Shown: positions 8,551 through 16,900, counted from the stretch's first letter. The stretch is DNA of 64,000 bases from Amycolatopsis solani (GCF_033441515.1 NZ_JAWQJT010000002.1:744001-808000), one strand, 5' to 3'. Notes: generated from the letters alone by a model not told the origin. Made by a program: numbers and translations.

Positions 8551-10217
8551 CGGTTCTCCTTCGATCCCTCGGGGGTGTGGAAGTAACGCTTGCCGCGCGA
8601 GGCGGACGCCACCGCGGCGACGACGGCCATCACCGCGGCCGCGGTGAACACGACCACCAGGCCGTGGTGGAACGGGCCGGACACCAGCTGCGGGAAGAAC
8701 TCCCCGCCGGTCAGGGTGGCCCGGTCGGCGGGGGCGAGCCCGGCCAGGACGTCCGGGCCGAGCAGGTGCCCGACCGGGTTGCTGCCGAGGAACGCCGCGA
8801 ACAGCGTGCTCACCGGCGGCAGCTGCGCGACGCCGTCGGCGACGTGCGCCGGGACGCCGTGGGCCTGCAACCCGCTGGTGAGCGTCTGCGGCAGCGACGA
8901 CGCGAGCCCGGCGATCATCAGCGAGAAGAACACGCCGATGGACAACGACGTCCCGGAGTTCTGGAACGTCGCTCGCATGCCGGAGGCGACGCCGCGCTGT
9001 TCGGTCGGGACGCTGCTCATGATCGCCGAGGTGTTCGGCGCGGAGAACATGCCCTGGCCGATCCCGCTGACCACCAGCAGCGCGGCGAACAGCGGGTAGG
9101 GGAAGCCCACCGGCAGCGCGAGCAGGCCGACGAACGCCGCCGCGACCAGCAGCAGCCCGCCGGTGGAGAACAGCCGCGCCCCGAACCGGTCGGACAGGTA
9201 CCCCGACACCGGGCCCGCGACGAGGAACCCGACGGTCAGCGGCAGCAGGTAGATGCCCGCCCACAGGGGCGTGCGCTCGTAGTCGTAGCCGTGCAGGGGC
9301 AGCCAGATCCCCTGCAGCCAGATGATGAGCATGAACTGCATGCCACCACGCGCGACGGAAGTCAGCAACGCGGCGACGTTGCCCGCCGCGAACGCCCGGA
9401 TCTTGAACAGGGAAAGCTGGAACATCGGCGCGGCGACCCGCGTCTCGATGACGCCGAACAGCAGGAGCAGCAGCACGCCGCCGCCGATGCCGCCGAGCAC
9501 CCACGGGTTGCCCCAGCCGGTCGCGCCGCCGCCGTAGGGCTGGATGCCGTACGTGATCGCGGCGAGCAGCACCGCCGTCCCGGCCGCGAAGGTGACGTTG
9601 CCGCCCCAGTCGACCTTCGCCCGCTTCGGCGTCCCCACTTCGCGCAGGCTGCGGATCGACCAGATCGTGCCGAGCAGACCGAACGGCACGCTGACCCAGA
9701 ACACCGCGCGCCAGTCGATCTCGGCCAGCAGCCCGCCGACGACGAGGCCGAGGAACTGCCCGGCCAGCGCGGTGATCTGGTTGACGCCCAGCGCCATCCC
9801 GCGCTGTTCGGCCGGGAAGGCGTCGGTGAGGATGGCCGCCGAGTTCGCCGTCAGCATCGCCCCGCCGACGGCCTGCACGATGCGCCAGCCGATCAGCCAC
9901 AGCGCGCCGCCGCCGGCGTGGAACGGGTCGAACGACAGGGCCACTGACGCGGCGCTGAACACGACGAAGCCGAGGTTGTACATCTTGACCCGGCCGAACA
10001 TGTCGCCGAGCCGCCCGAGCGTCACCACCAGCACGGCCTGCACGAGCAGGTAGCCGAGGATCATCCAGAGCAGGTAGCCGATGTTGCCGGGCGCGAGCGG
10101 GTCCAGGCCGATGCCGCGGAAGATGGCCGGCAGCGAGATGATGACGATCGAGCCGTCGAGCGCCGACATCAGCACACCGAGCGTGGTGTTCGACAGCGCG
10201 ACCCACTTGTAGTTCAC
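8547..10217 (-). CDS. DHA2-family MFS exporter, 14 transmembrane helices
   Basis: The 556-residue protein begins MNYKWVALSNTTLGVLMSALDGSIV, where SALDGSIVIISLPAI is the DHA2 motif D1-like segment. LGRLGDMFGRVKMYN is MFS motif A, and the motif C region is ALAGQFLGLVVGGLL. Length and hydrophobic pattern fit a 14-helix drug:proton antiporter of the EmrB/QacA type. The GTG start at 10217 overlaps the MarR stop by four bases, and the end overlaps the hydrolase start by four bases, so the three genes are translationally coupled. The exported compound is unknown; efflux of the MarR ligand is the likely logic. Confidence 0.9.
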   Translation of the reverse strand: MNYKWVALSNTTLGVLMSALDGSIVIISLPAIFRGIGLDPLAPGNIGYLLWMILGYLLVQAVLVVTLGRLGDMFGRVKMYNLGFVVFSAASVALSFDPFHAGGGALWLIGWRIVQAVGGAMLTANSAAILTDAFPAEQRGMALGVNQITALAGQFLGLVVGGLLAEIDWRAVFWVSVPFGLLGTIWSIRSLREVGTPKRAKVDWGGNVTFAAGTAVLLAAITYGIQPYGGGATGWGNPWVLGGIGGGVLLLLLFGVIETRVAAPMFQLSLFKIRAFAAGNVAALLTSVARGGMQFMLIIWLQGIWLPLHGYDYERTPLWAGIYLLPLTVGFLVAGPVSGYLSDRFGARLFSTGGLLLVAAAFVGLLALPVGFPYPLFAALLVVSGIGQGMFSAPNTSAIMSSVPTEQRGVASGMRATFQNSGTSLSIGVFFSLMIAGLASSLPQTLTSGLQAHGVPAHVADGVAQLPPVSTLFAAFLGSNPVGHLLGPDVLAGLAPADRATLTGGEFFPQLVSGPFHHGLVVVFTAAAVMAVVAAVASASRGKRYFHTPEGSKENR

Positions 10218-10657
10218 AGGCGGTCCGCCAGCCGCTCGATGAGCGGGATGGCCGTGATCAGCTCGCGGCGTTCGGCGTCGGTGAACTGCTCGGCCAGCGC
10301 GGCCGCCATCTGCCGCGTGGTCGCCGAGCGGCGGTCGGTGAGCAGCTTGACCCCGGCTTCGGTGACCGACATGAGCACCTTGCGGCCGTCGGAGTCGTCC
10401 TTGCGGCGCTCGACGAGCCCCCGCTCGACCAGCCCGGCCAGGGTGACGCCCATGGCCTGCGGCTTGACGCGTTCGAGGTCGGCGAGGCAGCCCGGGGTGG
10501 CCGGGCCTTCGCGGTCGAGGCGGGACAGGACCGAGCGCTCGGGCAGCGTCAGCTCGCCGACGACGTACCCCTGCCGCAGCCGCCGGACCAGCCGCCCGAG
10601 GGCGACGCGCAGGTCGGTGCTCGCCTGGAGGAGGTCCTCGTCCGTCACGATCGTCAA
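10214..10657 (-). CDS. MarR family transcriptional regulator
   Basis: The product of about 147 residues has the MarR winged helix (SVLSRLDREGPATPGCLADLERVKPQAMGVTLAGLVERGLVERRKDDSDGRKVLMSVT) between dimerisation helices. The DxRxxxxxLT wing signature is present as DSDGRKVLMSVT. The longest frame uses TTG 10657; GTG 10648 is an equally good start and would remove three residues. It is the first gene of an operon with an exporter and a dienelactone hydrolase, and an inverted repeat lies just upstream at 10666-10683. Autorepression relieved by an aromatic ligand is the usual mode for such operons and is inferred here. Confidence 0.88.
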   Translation of the reverse strand: MTIVTDEDLLQASTDLRVALGRLVRRLRQGYVVGELTLPERSVLSRLDREGPATPGCLADLERVKPQAMGVTLAGLVERGLVERRKDDSDGRKVLMSVTEAGVKLLTDRRSATTRQMAAALAEQFTDAERRELITAIPLIERLADRL

Positions 10658-10665
10658 CCTAGACT

Positions 10666-10683
10666 GATAAACCTGGGTTGATC
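10666..10683. promoter_or_regulatory. Inverted repeat upstream of marR, candidate operator
   Basis: GATAAACC and GGTTGATC form an 8-bp inverted repeat (7 of 8 pairs) with a 2-bp centre. It ends about ten bases before the TTG start of the MarR gene on the minus strand. Size and position suit a MarR dimer site overlapping the core promoter. Confidence 0.5.
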
Positions 10684-10790
10684 AACTCGGACGGAGCGGC
10701 CGCTATCGGGTGAGCCGGGAGCTTTCGCCCGGCCCGGCGCGAAGGCCCGGGCTAGCGTCCGAAGTGGACACCACCCGGGAGGAGAACCCG

Positions 10791-11087
10791 ATGACGATCC
10801 CGCACGTCGAACACGCCGGCCACGACCACGTGCACCGCGAGGGCTGCGGCCACGCGGCGCTGCCGCACGGCGACCACGTGGACTACGCGCACGACGGTCA
10901 CCTGCACCGCGCGCACGACGGCCACTTCGACGAGTGCGAGGTCCACGGCCACGTCCCGCACACGGGCCACGAGCACGCCCACGGCGAAGGCTGCGGCCAC
11001 GTGGCGGTACCCCACGGCGACCACGTCGACTACTTCCACGACGGGCACCGCCACGCGACCCACGAAAACCACTACGACGACCACTGA
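10791..11087 (+). CDS. Histidine-rich two-repeat small protein, putative zinc-binding
   Basis: The 98-residue protein (ATG 10791, GGGAGGAG seven bases upstream) has well over twenty histidines and two tandem copies of a unit of about 40 residues. Each contains an EGCGH core followed by PHGDHVDY and HDGH, with one Cys per copy. There is no signal peptide or membrane helix. It stands at the edge of the zinc-starvation island, which suggests a cytosolic zinc buffer or a donor for the neighbouring COG0523 proteins. Databases often give such proteins misleading names (for example zinc transporter permease). Metal binding is very likely from composition; the specific role is inferred. TAGCGT at 10753-10758 is a plausible -10 box. 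Confidence 0.8.
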   Translation: MTIPHVEHAGHDHVHREGCGHAALPHGDHVDYAHDGHLHRAHDGHFDECEVHGHVPHTGHEHAHGEGCGHVAVPHGDHVDYFHDGHRHATHENHYDDH

Positions 11088-11093
11088 CGCTCG

Positions 11094-11155
11094 CCCCGCC
11101 GGTCGTGAGTGTTTAGTCGGGTTAGAACCCGACTAAACACTCACGACCGGCGGGG
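11094..11155. terminator. 30-bp perfect hairpin between convergent genes
   Basis: The arms at 11094-11123 and 11126-11155 are perfectly complementary, with a central AG. The inner part includes GTGAGTGTTTAGTCGGGTT, whose first nine bases are shared with the hairpin at 7479-7520. It separates the His-rich gene from the convergent unknown gene, whose last codons it overlaps. The likely role is bidirectional termination, but the shared outer stem also suggests a dispersed repeat family. Confidence 0.7.
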
Positions 11156-11827
11156 TGCTCGGCCGAGCGGGATCACGACCGTGGCCTGGCCGGCGGGGGA
11201 CTCGACGGCCAGGATGAGCACCCGGGCGTCCGGCGGCGGGCCGGGTTCGAACGTGCGCCGGTCCACGAGCAGGCCGTTCGACCCGGACCCGCCGCCGCCC
11301 CCGGCCCGGTACTGCGTTCCCGCGTCGTCCCACCCCCGCCACCGGATGTCCGGCCGGAAGCGGTCCCGCAGCAGGCGGTGATCGTGGTAGCCGTGCGCGA
11401 AGGTCAGGGCGACGAACGTCGACCAGACTTCGAGGCTGACGAGGTCGGCCGTCAGCTCGCCGACGTGGAGGGTGCGGCCCGCCAGTGACACCACCTGCCG
11501 CAGCACGGGCGACGGCGGCTCTTCGATCGCCTGCCGCCACTCGGGCCGCTCGGTGCCCACCGGCCGGGCCGTCGGCGGGAATTCGGCGGAGGCCGAGGCT
11601 TCCGCGTGCACGACCTGGAGCAGGCCGGACCGGTGCAGGGTCACGTCGAGGTCGGCGAGGATCCGGTCGGCCTCCTCCTGGCCCAGCGCCCCGGCGGCCA
11701 CCAGGCCGATCGCCACCCCGCGGATCTCCCGCCGGTCGAACCCGCTCAGCCGCCCGGCCGGCGGCTGCCCCCGTCCGGCACCCAGACCGTCGGAAATCAG
11801 CTTCTCCAGATAGCGGCGCCCGTCCAT
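11141..11827 (-). CDS. Hypothetical protein following the COG0523 GTPase gene
   Basis: The 228-residue protein starts at ATG 11827, 19 bases after the COG0523 gene on the same strand, so it may be the distal gene of the zinc operon. It has no signal peptide or membrane helix. The N-terminal part (MDGRRYLEKLISDGLGAG, then an Ala/Gly-rich helix) precedes a mixed alpha/beta region with WSTFVALTFAHGYHD and a Gly-rich loop followed by GSGSNGLLVDRRTFEPGPPP. I do not recognise a family. The final strands (VLILAVESPAGQATVVIPL) suggest a compact beta domain. A role in zinc starvation is suggested only by position. Confidence 0.65.
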   Translation of the reverse strand: MDGRRYLEKLISDGLGAGRGQPPAGRLSGFDRREIRGVAIGLVAAGALGQEEADRILADLDVTLHRSGLLQVVHAEASASAEFPPTARPVGTERPEWRQAIEEPPSPVLRQVVSLAGRTLHVGELTADLVSLEVWSTFVALTFAHGYHDHRLLRDRFRPDIRWRGWDDAGTQYRAGGGGGSGSNGLLVDRRTFEPGPPPDARVLILAVESPAGQATVVIPLGRAPRRS

Positions 11828-11846
11828 GCCGCCATCTTTCGCTGAT

Positions 11847-12902
11847 TCAGTGGACGTGGACAGGTTCCCAGTCCGGGAACAGGTCCGGGCCGGTCGCCGC
11901 ACCCAGGCAGCCGCGCAGCGCGGCGAACAGCGCGTCGCCGGCGAGGTCGACGCCGATGAACACCAGCTCCTGACGCGGTGTCTCCGCGATCCCTTGCGGC
12001 TCGAACCGCGCCACCGCCCCCGCCTGTGACCACAGCCCGGTGACCCCGGGCCGGGACGCCAGCGCGAAGAACCCCTTGGAGCGCAACACCGTGCCGAACT
12101 CGCCGGAATCCAGCCGGTGCGCGACGAAGTCCCACAACCGCGCCGGATCGAACGGCTCCGCAGCCCGGAAGACCACGCTCGAAATCCCGTACTCCTCGGT
12201 CTCCGGGACGTGGTCGCCGTTCAGTTCGGCCACCCAGCCCGGCGCCTCCTGCGCCCGGTCGGCGTCGTAGCGCCCGGTCCCGAACACCCGGTCCAGGGAC
12301 ACTTCGCCGAAGCTGCCGGTGACGACGTCCGCGGCCGGGTTGAGCCGTCGCAGCGTCGCCACCAGCCGGTCCAGCTCGGCCGCCGGGACGAGGTCGGTCT
12401 TGTTGAGCAGCAGGACGTCGGCGAACTCGACCTGGTCCACGAGCAGGTCGCTGACCGTCCGCTCGTCATCGTCGTACTGGTCGAGCCGGCGCTCCACCAG
12501 GGAGTCGCCGGCCGCCAGCTCACGCGAGAAGTTCGCCGCGTCCACCACCGTCACCATGGTGTCGAGGTGGGCGACCCCCTCCAGGAACGTGAACGTCGCC
12601 GCCACCGGCATCGGCTCGGAGATCCCGCTCGACTCGATGAGCACGTGGTCGAAGCGGTCGTCCGCGCACAGCAGCGAAACCTCCTCGAGGAGGTCCTCCC
12701 GCAGGGTGCAGCAGATGCACCCGTTGGTCAGCTCGACGAGGCGCTCCTGCGAGCGCACGAGCGCCGCGTCGATGTTGACCTCGCTCATGTCGTTGACGAT
12801 CACCGCCACCCGCACCCCGCCCCGGTTGGCGAGGATGTGGTTGAGCAGCGTGGTCTTGCCCGCGCCGAGGAACCCGGACAGCACCGTGACCGGAACCGTC
12901 AC
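11847..12902 (-). CDS. COG0523 (G3E) GTPase, zinc metallochaperone type
   Basis: The 351-residue protein has Walker [10 protein letters not shown], the COG0523 metal motif [10 protein letters not shown] (Cys62, Cys64, Cys65), switch-region [12 protein letters not shown] for guanine recognition and a C-terminal CobW_C domain. Proteins of this group (YciC/ZagA/ZigA) use GTP to deliver zinc to client enzymes under depletion. The GTG 12902 start overlaps the stop of the L32 gene (GTGA). Linkage with cysteine-free ribosomal proteins makes the zinc assignment strong, over the cobalamin or nitrile hydratase roles of other COG0523 members. No His-rich loop is seen in the protein itself. Confidence 0.92.
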   Translation of the reverse strand: MTVPVTVLSGFLGAGKTTLLNHILANRGGVRVAVIVNDMSEVNIDAALVRSQERLVELTNGCICCTLREDLLEEVSLLCADDRFDHVLIESSGISEPMPVAATFTFLEGVAHLDTMVTVVDAANFSRELAAGDSLVERRLDQYDDDERTVSDLLVDQVEFADVLLLNKTDLVPAAELDRLVATLRRLNPAADVVTGSFGEVSLDRVFGTGRYDADRAQEAPGWVAELNGDHVPETEEYGISSVVFRAAEPFDPARLWDFVAHRLDSGEFGTVLRSKGFFALASRPGVTGLWSQAGAVARFEPQGIAETPRQELVFIGVDLAGDALFAALRGCLGAATGPDLFPDWEPVHVH

Positions 12903-13048
12903 GAGTGGAAGTGCCGCATCAGCCGGCGCGGGACGAGCCGGACCTCGCCGTCGACCTTGATCGGCACCAGGTCCGGGACCGCGGCCTTCCACTGCGACCG
13001 CCGGGAGCGCGTGTTGCTGCGCGACTTCTTGCGCTTCGGGACGGCCAT
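12899..13048 (-). CDS. rpmF: 50S ribosomal protein L32, cysteine-free paralog
   Basis: The 49-residue protein ([20 protein letters not shown]) is a complete L32 without the CxxC pairs that form the zinc ribbon in canonical copies. Under zinc limitation such C-minus paralogs replace the zinc-containing versions and release ribosomal zinc. The ATG at 13048 touches the stop of the L31 gene (TGATG), and its end overlaps the COG0523 start, so expression is coupled. A main zinc-binding or housekeeping copy should exist elsewhere in the genome. Confidence 0.93.
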   Translation of the reverse strand: MAVPKRKKSRSNTRSRRSQWKAAVPDLVPIKVDGEVRLVPRRLMRHFHS

Positions 13049-13302
13049 CAGCGCGCACCCCGCTTGCCGTAGCGGCGGTGGAACTTCTCGACCTGCCCGG
13101 CGCTGTCCATGATCCGCTGGGTGCCGGTCCAGAACGGGTGCGACCACGAGCTGATGTCGACCACGACCAGCGGGTAGGTCTGCCCGTCGGACCACTCGAT
13201 CGTCTTGTCGGAGGTGATGGTGGAGCGGGTCAGGAACGCGTCGCCGGTGGACGAGTCCTTGAACACCACGGGGTGGTAGTCGGGGTGGATGCCGGTCTTC
13301 AT
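13048..13302 (-). CDS. rpmE2: 50S ribosomal protein L31 type B, zinc-independent
   Basis: The 84-residue protein ([20 protein letters not shown]) is longer than zinc-type L31 and lacks the CxxC motif, the hallmark of type B L31 (RpmE2/YtiA). In Bacillus and Streptomyces the type B form is repressed by Zur and displaces the zinc form from the ribosome. ATG 13302 overlaps the stop of the Mrf-like gene by four bases. It is the second gene of the minus-strand half of the island. Confidence 0.95.
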   Translation of the reverse strand: MKTGIHPDYHPVVFKDSSTGDAFLTRSTITSDKTIEWSDGQTYPLVVVDISSWSHPFWTGTQRIMDSAGQVEKFHRRYGKRGAR

Positions 13303-14549
13303 CGGTCTTCCTTTCGGTTCGCCGCGGTCGCGTCGTGCCGCGCCGGGTCGGTTTCGGTGTCCTCGCACGGCTCTTCGTGCCAGTCGCCGAACGGATCGGG
13401 GTAGCGCTGCCACTCCTGGGGCCCGGCGGCCACTTCTTCGTCAGTGAGTAGAGCGCCGCGCAGGGCCGCGTCGATCTCGTCGGGCGTTGTCTGGTCCGTC
13501 ACCACGACGAGCTCCTGCGCCCGGTCGCCGTGCACCGGGTGCCAGCGCAACGACGCCAGGGTGCGGCGTTCGGGGGAGACGTCCGTCCACTCCGGACCGT
13601 CCGGCGCCGCGAGCCACGGCCCGGCGTGCCCGATGCCCAGCCCGCCGCCCGCCGACTCGATCCAGAACGCGGTGTCGGGCTGGCTCGCCACCCAGGCCCG
13701 GCCGCGGGTGCGGACGACGCCGTCCAGGAGGACGTCGAGGGCGTCGTGGAGGCGTTCGGGGTGGAACGGCCGCTGCGCGGTGAAGGTGACCAGGCCGACG
13801 CCGCAGTCGGCGTGCAGGGGCGGCTGGCCGCGCAGCAGCGCCCCGTGCATGTCGGTGACCTCGCCGCGGCGGGCGTCCGCCGGCACGGCGTCGAGCACGC
13901 TGTGCCCGTCGATCCGCGAGAGTTCGACGCGCGGGACCGAGGGGGCGACCCGGTCGAGCACCGCGGACGCCTTCGCGGCGGTCCACGCGTCGGTGGCCGC
14001 GCCGGCCAGCACGAGGACGTCGGCGAACTCGACCTGCGAGAGCGCCACCTGGGCGACCGTGCGCTCGTCCTCCGGGCTGGCCTGCAGGTTCCGTTCGGCC
14101 AGCACGTCGTCGCCGGTCGCGTCGGCGAGGAAGGTCGCGCAGTCGACGACGGTCAGCACCGCGCGCAGGTCGACGTCGTCGACCACCGGGTGGTCGCCGA
14201 CCAGGACGTTCCGGATCGCCCAGCTCACCGGCTCCGGCTCCATCGCTTCGTCGAGCCGGACGACGATCCGGGTGACCTGCGGCAGCCGCGCGAGGTGGCG
14301 CAGCAGGGGCAGCAGGTCTTCGCGCAGGGTGCACGACACGCAGCCGTGCGCCAGTTCGAGGACGGTCAGCTGGTCGCGCTGCTCCAGCCGCAGCCGGCGG
14401 CGCACGACGCCGGAGTGGATCTCGCGCAGGTCGTGGTGGACGACGGCGGTGCCGGGCCCGGCCGCGCGCAGCAGCTCGGCGAGCGTGGCGTTCGGGCCCG
14501 GGGCGAGGCCGCTCACGAGGACGAGCGGGACGCGGGGGTGTGGGGTCAC
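13299..14549 (-). CDS. Degenerate COG0523 protein, Mrf/Rv0106-like
   Basis: The 416-residue protein keeps the overall COG0523 layout ([10 protein letters not shown] with Cys70/Cys73, a [15 protein letters not shown] segment, [13 protein letters not shown] and a CobW_C domain ending [12 protein letters not shown]). The Walker A site has become [11 protein letters not shown] with no Lys, and the NKxD motif is lost. This matches mycobacterial Rv0106 and MSMEG_6069 (Mrf), reported to recruit the hibernation factor Mpy to C-minus ribosomes in zinc starvation. The GTG 14549 start faces the rpmB2 operon across a 78-bp divergent promoter. A ribosome-remodelling rather than GTPase role is therefore likely. 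Orthology is from my reading, not from a search. Confidence 0.85.
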   Translation of the reverse strand: MTPHPRVPLVLVSGLAPGPNATLAELLRAAGPGTAVVHHDLREIHSGVVRRRLRLEQRDQLTVLELAHGCVSCTLREDLLPLLRHLARLPQVTRIVVRLDEAMEPEPVSWAIRNVLVGDHPVVDDVDLRAVLTVVDCATFLADATGDDVLAERNLQASPEDERTVAQVALSQVEFADVLVLAGAATDAWTAAKASAVLDRVAPSVPRVELSRIDGHSVLDAVPADARRGEVTDMHGALLRGQPPLHADCGVGLVTFTAQRPFHPERLHDALDVLLDGVVRTRGRAWVASQPDTAFWIESAGGGLGIGHAGPWLAAPDGPEWTDVSPERRTLASLRWHPVHGDRAQELVVVTDQTTPDEIDAALRGALLTDEEVAAGPQEWQRYPDPFGDWHEEPCEDTETDPARHDATAANRKEDR

Positions 14550-14592
14550 TGGTGCTCCAGGAATACGGGCGGGGTACGGTGCGTAGAGTAGA

Positions 14593-14613
14593 TGAAAACG
14601 ACAACCACTATCA
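14593..14613. promoter_or_regulatory. Candidate Zur operator in the divergent ribosomal-protein promoter
   Basis: TGAAAACG begins at 14593 and the segment ends in TATCA at 14613, giving TGA/TCA ends around an AT-rich core that stands out in the GC-rich surroundings. Actinobacterial Zur boxes are AT-rich palindromes of the TGAAAATGATTTTCA type. The match is imperfect, but it lies between the two C-minus ribosomal operons, where one Zur site would control both. TAGAGT at 14584-14589 could be a -10 box. Confidence 0.4.
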
Positions 14614-14627
14614 ACTCGGGAGGGTCC

Positions 14628-14864
14628 GTGTCCGCCGTGTGCCAGGTCACCGGCCGCAAGCCGGGCTACGGCAAGCAGGTCTCGCACTCGCACCGCCGCA
14701 CTTCGCGGCGCTGGGAGCCGAACCTGCAGAACCGTCGCTACTTCGTGCCCAGCCAGGGCCGCTGGGTGCGGCTGCGCGTCTCCGCGAAGGGCATGAAGAC
14801 GATCGACAAGCGCGGCATCGAGGCCGTCGTCGCCGAACTGAAGGCAAGGGGAGTGAAGCTGTAA
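14628..14864 (+). CDS. rpmB: 50S ribosomal protein L28, zinc-independent paralog
   Basis: The 78-residue protein starts at GTG 14628 ([17 protein letters not shown]), with GGGAGGG just upstream. Only one Cys of the usual zinc ribbon remains: the CxxC of the zinc-type L28 is CQVT here, and the second pair is absent. The upstream in-frame ATG at 14592 would add a non-homologous N-terminus and overlap the proposed operator. It is the first of four ribosomal genes chained by TAATG, TGATG and GTGA junctions, the same order as the mycobacterial C-minus operon. Confidence 0.93.
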   Translation: MSAVCQVTGRKPGYGKQVSHSHRRTSRRWEPNLQNRRYFVPSQGRWVRLRVSAKGMKTIDKRGIEAVVAELKARGVKL

Positions 14865-15031
14865 TGGCGAAGAGCACCGACGTCCGCCCGGTCATCAAGC
14901 TGCGGTCCACCGCGGGCACCGGCTACACGTACGTGACCAAGAAGAACCGGCGGAACGACCCCGACCGGATGGTCCTGCGCAAGTACGACCCCGTCGCGCG
15001 CAAGCACGTCGAGTTCAAGGAAGAGCGCTGA
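14864..15031 (+). CDS. rpmG: 50S ribosomal protein L33, cysteine-free paralog
   Basis: The 55-residue protein ([20 protein letters not shown]) has the [23 protein letters not shown] core of L33 but no cysteine, so it cannot bind zinc as the C-plus form does. Its ATG overlaps the L28 stop by one base (TAATG). It is expected to replace the zinc-type L33 when zinc is scarce. Confidence 0.94.
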   Translation: MAKSTDVRPVIKLRSTAGTGYTYVTKKNRRNDPDRMVLRKYDPVARKHVEFKEER

Positions 15032-15336
15032 TGGCCAAGAAGTCGAAGATCGCCAAGAACGAGCAGCGGAAGGTGGTCGCGGCCCGGTACGTCGAACGCC
15101 GCCGTGCGCTCAAGGCCGTCATTTCGTCGCTGTCTTCGTCCGCCGAGGAGAAGGGCGAGGCCGTCGTCGCGCTGCAGAAGCTGCCGCGTGACGCGAGCCC
15201 GACGCGCATCCGCAACCGGGACGCCGCCGACGGCCGCCCGCGCGGGTACCTGCGCAAGTTCGGGCTGTCGCGGGTGAAGGTGCGGCAGGCCGCGCACAAC
15301 GGCGAACTGCCCGGCGTCACGAAGTCGAGCTGGTGA
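15031..15336 (+). CDS. rpsN: 30S ribosomal protein S14, cysteine-free long form
   Basis: The 101-residue protein ([20 protein letters not shown]) is the long, zinc-independent S14. It contains [21 protein letters not shown] in place of the CxxC-flanked segment of the short zinc form, and there are no cysteines. It is joined to L33 by TGATG and to S18 by a GTGA overlap. S14 binds near the head of the 30S subunit; the C-minus form substitutes in zinc starvation. Confidence 0.94.
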   Translation: MAKKSKIAKNEQRKVVAARYVERRRALKAVISSLSSSAEEKGEAVVALQKLPRDASPTRIRNRDAADGRPRGYLRKFGLSRVKVRQAAHNGELPGVTKSSW

Positions 15337-15587
15337 GCCGCGTGCCGAAGCCGGACCGGGACCGCCCGGGCAAGCGCAAGGTGAACCTGTTGCACGCCAA
15401 CCGGATCACCCACGTCGACTGGAAGGACGTCGACCTGCTGCGGAAGTTCATCTCCGACCGCGGCAAGATCCGCGCCCGCCGGGTGACGGGGCTGACGCCG
15501 CAGCAGCAGAAGCAGGTCGCCACGGCGATCAAGAACGCACGGGAGATGGCGCTGCTGCCGTACCCGTCGGCGGGTCGCGCCGGCTGA
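15333..15587 (+). CDS. rpsR: 30S ribosomal protein S18, cysteine-free paralog
   Basis: The 84-residue protein starts at GTG 15333 and includes [28 protein letters not shown] and [29 protein letters not shown], the S18 signature. The N-terminal cysteines of the zinc-type protein are missing. It is the last gene of the plus-strand operon and is followed after three bases by a stable hairpin. Confidence 0.94.
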   Translation: MSRVPKPDRDRPGKRKVNLLHANRITHVDWKDVDLLRKFISDRGKIRARRVTGLTPQQQKQVATAIKNAREMALLPYPSAGRAG

Positions 15588-15590
15588 CGC

Positions 15591-15628
15591 GGTCACGCCA
15601 CCCGGGAGGTTCTCCGGGTGGCGTGACC
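15591..15628 (+). terminator. Terminator hairpin after rpsR
   Basis: GGTCACGCCACCCGG (15591-15605) pairs perfectly with CCGGGTGGCGTGACC (15614-15628) around an 8-base loop. It follows the rpsR stop directly and precedes the promoter of the next gene, so it probably ends the C-minus ribosomal operon. There is no U-tract, as is common in high-GC actinobacteria. Confidence 0.75.
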
Positions 15629-15673
15629 CACGCTGGGCTGGCGCGGGGCTCCGGCATTAATAGACTCCCGCGC

Positions 15674-16900
15674 ATGGACGACCCGCACTACCTCTCCGGC
15701 CTGCAGCTGACCGGCCGCCGCGTTGTCATGTTCGGCGGCGGCAGCGTGGCCCAGCGGCGGCTGCCCCGGCTGATCAGCGCGGGTGCCCGCGTCGAACTGG
15801 TGTCGCCGCACACGACGCCGTCGGTGCAGGGGATGGTGGACGCGGGTGAGCTGGTCTGGCACGAGCGCCGCTACGCCGAAGGCGACCTCAAGGACGCGTG
15901 GTACGCGCTGGCCTGCACCGACGACCCGCAGGTCAACGCGGAGATCTGCGCCGAAGCCGACCGCGAGCGCGTGTTCTGCGTGCGGGCCGACGAGGGCGAG
16001 TCCGGTTCCGCGGTGACCCCGGCGTCGGGACGGCACGGCGGCCTCCTGTTCGGCGTGCTGTCCGGTGGCGAGCCGCTGCGCTCGGCGGCCGTGCGCGACT
16101 CGATCCTCGACGGCCTCCACAACGGCACGATCGAGGACGGCCGCACCCCGCACCCGGAGGGCACCCTGCCCGGCGTCGCGCTCGTCGGCGGCGGCCCGGG
16201 CGACCCGGAGCTGATCACGGTCCGCGGCCGCCGCCTGCTCTCGCGCGCGGACGTCGTCGTGGTCGACCGGCTGGCGCCCCGCGAACTGCTGGACGAACTC
16301 GCCCCCGAGGTGGAGGTCGTCGACGCGGCGAAGATCCCGTACGGCCGCGCGGCCAGCCAGGACGTCATCAACCAGACGCTGATCGAGCGCGCCAAGGAGG
16401 GCAAGTTCGTCGTCCGGCTGAAGGGCGGCGACCCTTACCTGTTCGGCCGCGGTTTCGAAGAGGTCCTCGCCTGCGCGGAGGCCGGCGTCCCGGTCACGAT
16501 GGTCCCGGGCATCACGAGCGCGTTCGCGGTCCCGGCGGTCGCGGACGTCCCGGTCACCCACCGCGGCGTGGCGCACGAGGTGGTGGTGGTCTCGGGCCAC
16601 GTCGCCCCGGACGACGACCGGTCGCTGGTCGACTGGGAGCTGCTGGCCCGGCTGCGCGGCACGATCGTGCTGATGATGGGCGTCGAGCGCCTCCCGCAGT
16701 TCGCGAAGGCGCTCCTGGACGGCGGCCGCCCGTCGGACACCCCGGTGGCGATCATCGAGGACGGCACGATGCGCACCCAGCGGGCGCTGCGCTCCACCCT
16801 GGACACGGTGGTCACGGACGCGGCGGCGTCCGGAGTCCGCCCACCCGCGGTGATCGTGATCGGCCCGGTGGCCGGCCTCGCGCCGGTTCAGCCCGCGTAG
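15674..16900 (+). CDS. cobA: Precorrin-2 dehydrogenase / uroporphyrinogen-III C-methyltransferase fusion
   Basis: The 408-residue protein joins an N-terminal NAD-binding siroheme synthase-like domain (about residues 1-150, with FGGGSVAQRRLPRL) to a SAM-dependent uroporphyrinogen-III methyltransferase (about 165-408). The latter shows LVGGGPGDPELITVRG, RLKGGDPYLFGRG and VVSGHVAPDD. It makes precorrin-2 and oxidises it to sirohydrochlorin, feeding siroheme and cobalamin. ATG 15674 follows a plausible -10 TAGACT at 15661-15666, so the transcript may be leaderless. The gene could equally be called cysG. It overlaps the convergent kinase gene by 13 bases. Confidence 0.9.
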   Translation: MDDPHYLSGLQLTGRRVVMFGGGSVAQRRLPRLISAGARVELVSPHTTPSVQGMVDAGELVWHERRYAEGDLKDAWYALACTDDPQVNAEICAEADRERVFCVRADEGESGSAVTPASGRHGGLLFGVLSGGEPLRSAAVRDSILDGLHNGTIEDGRTPHPEGTLPGVALVGGGPGDPELITVRGRRLLSRADVVVVDRLAPRELLDELAPEVEVVDAAKIPYGRAASQDVINQTLIERAKEGKFVVRLKGGDPYLFGRGFEEVLACAEAGVPVTMVPGITSAFAVPAVADVPVTHRGVAHEVVVVSGHVAPDDDRSLVDWELLARLRGTIVLMMGVERLPQFAKALLDGGRPSDTPVAIIEDGTMRTQRALRSTLDTVVTDAAASGVRPPAVIVIGPVAGLAPVQPA

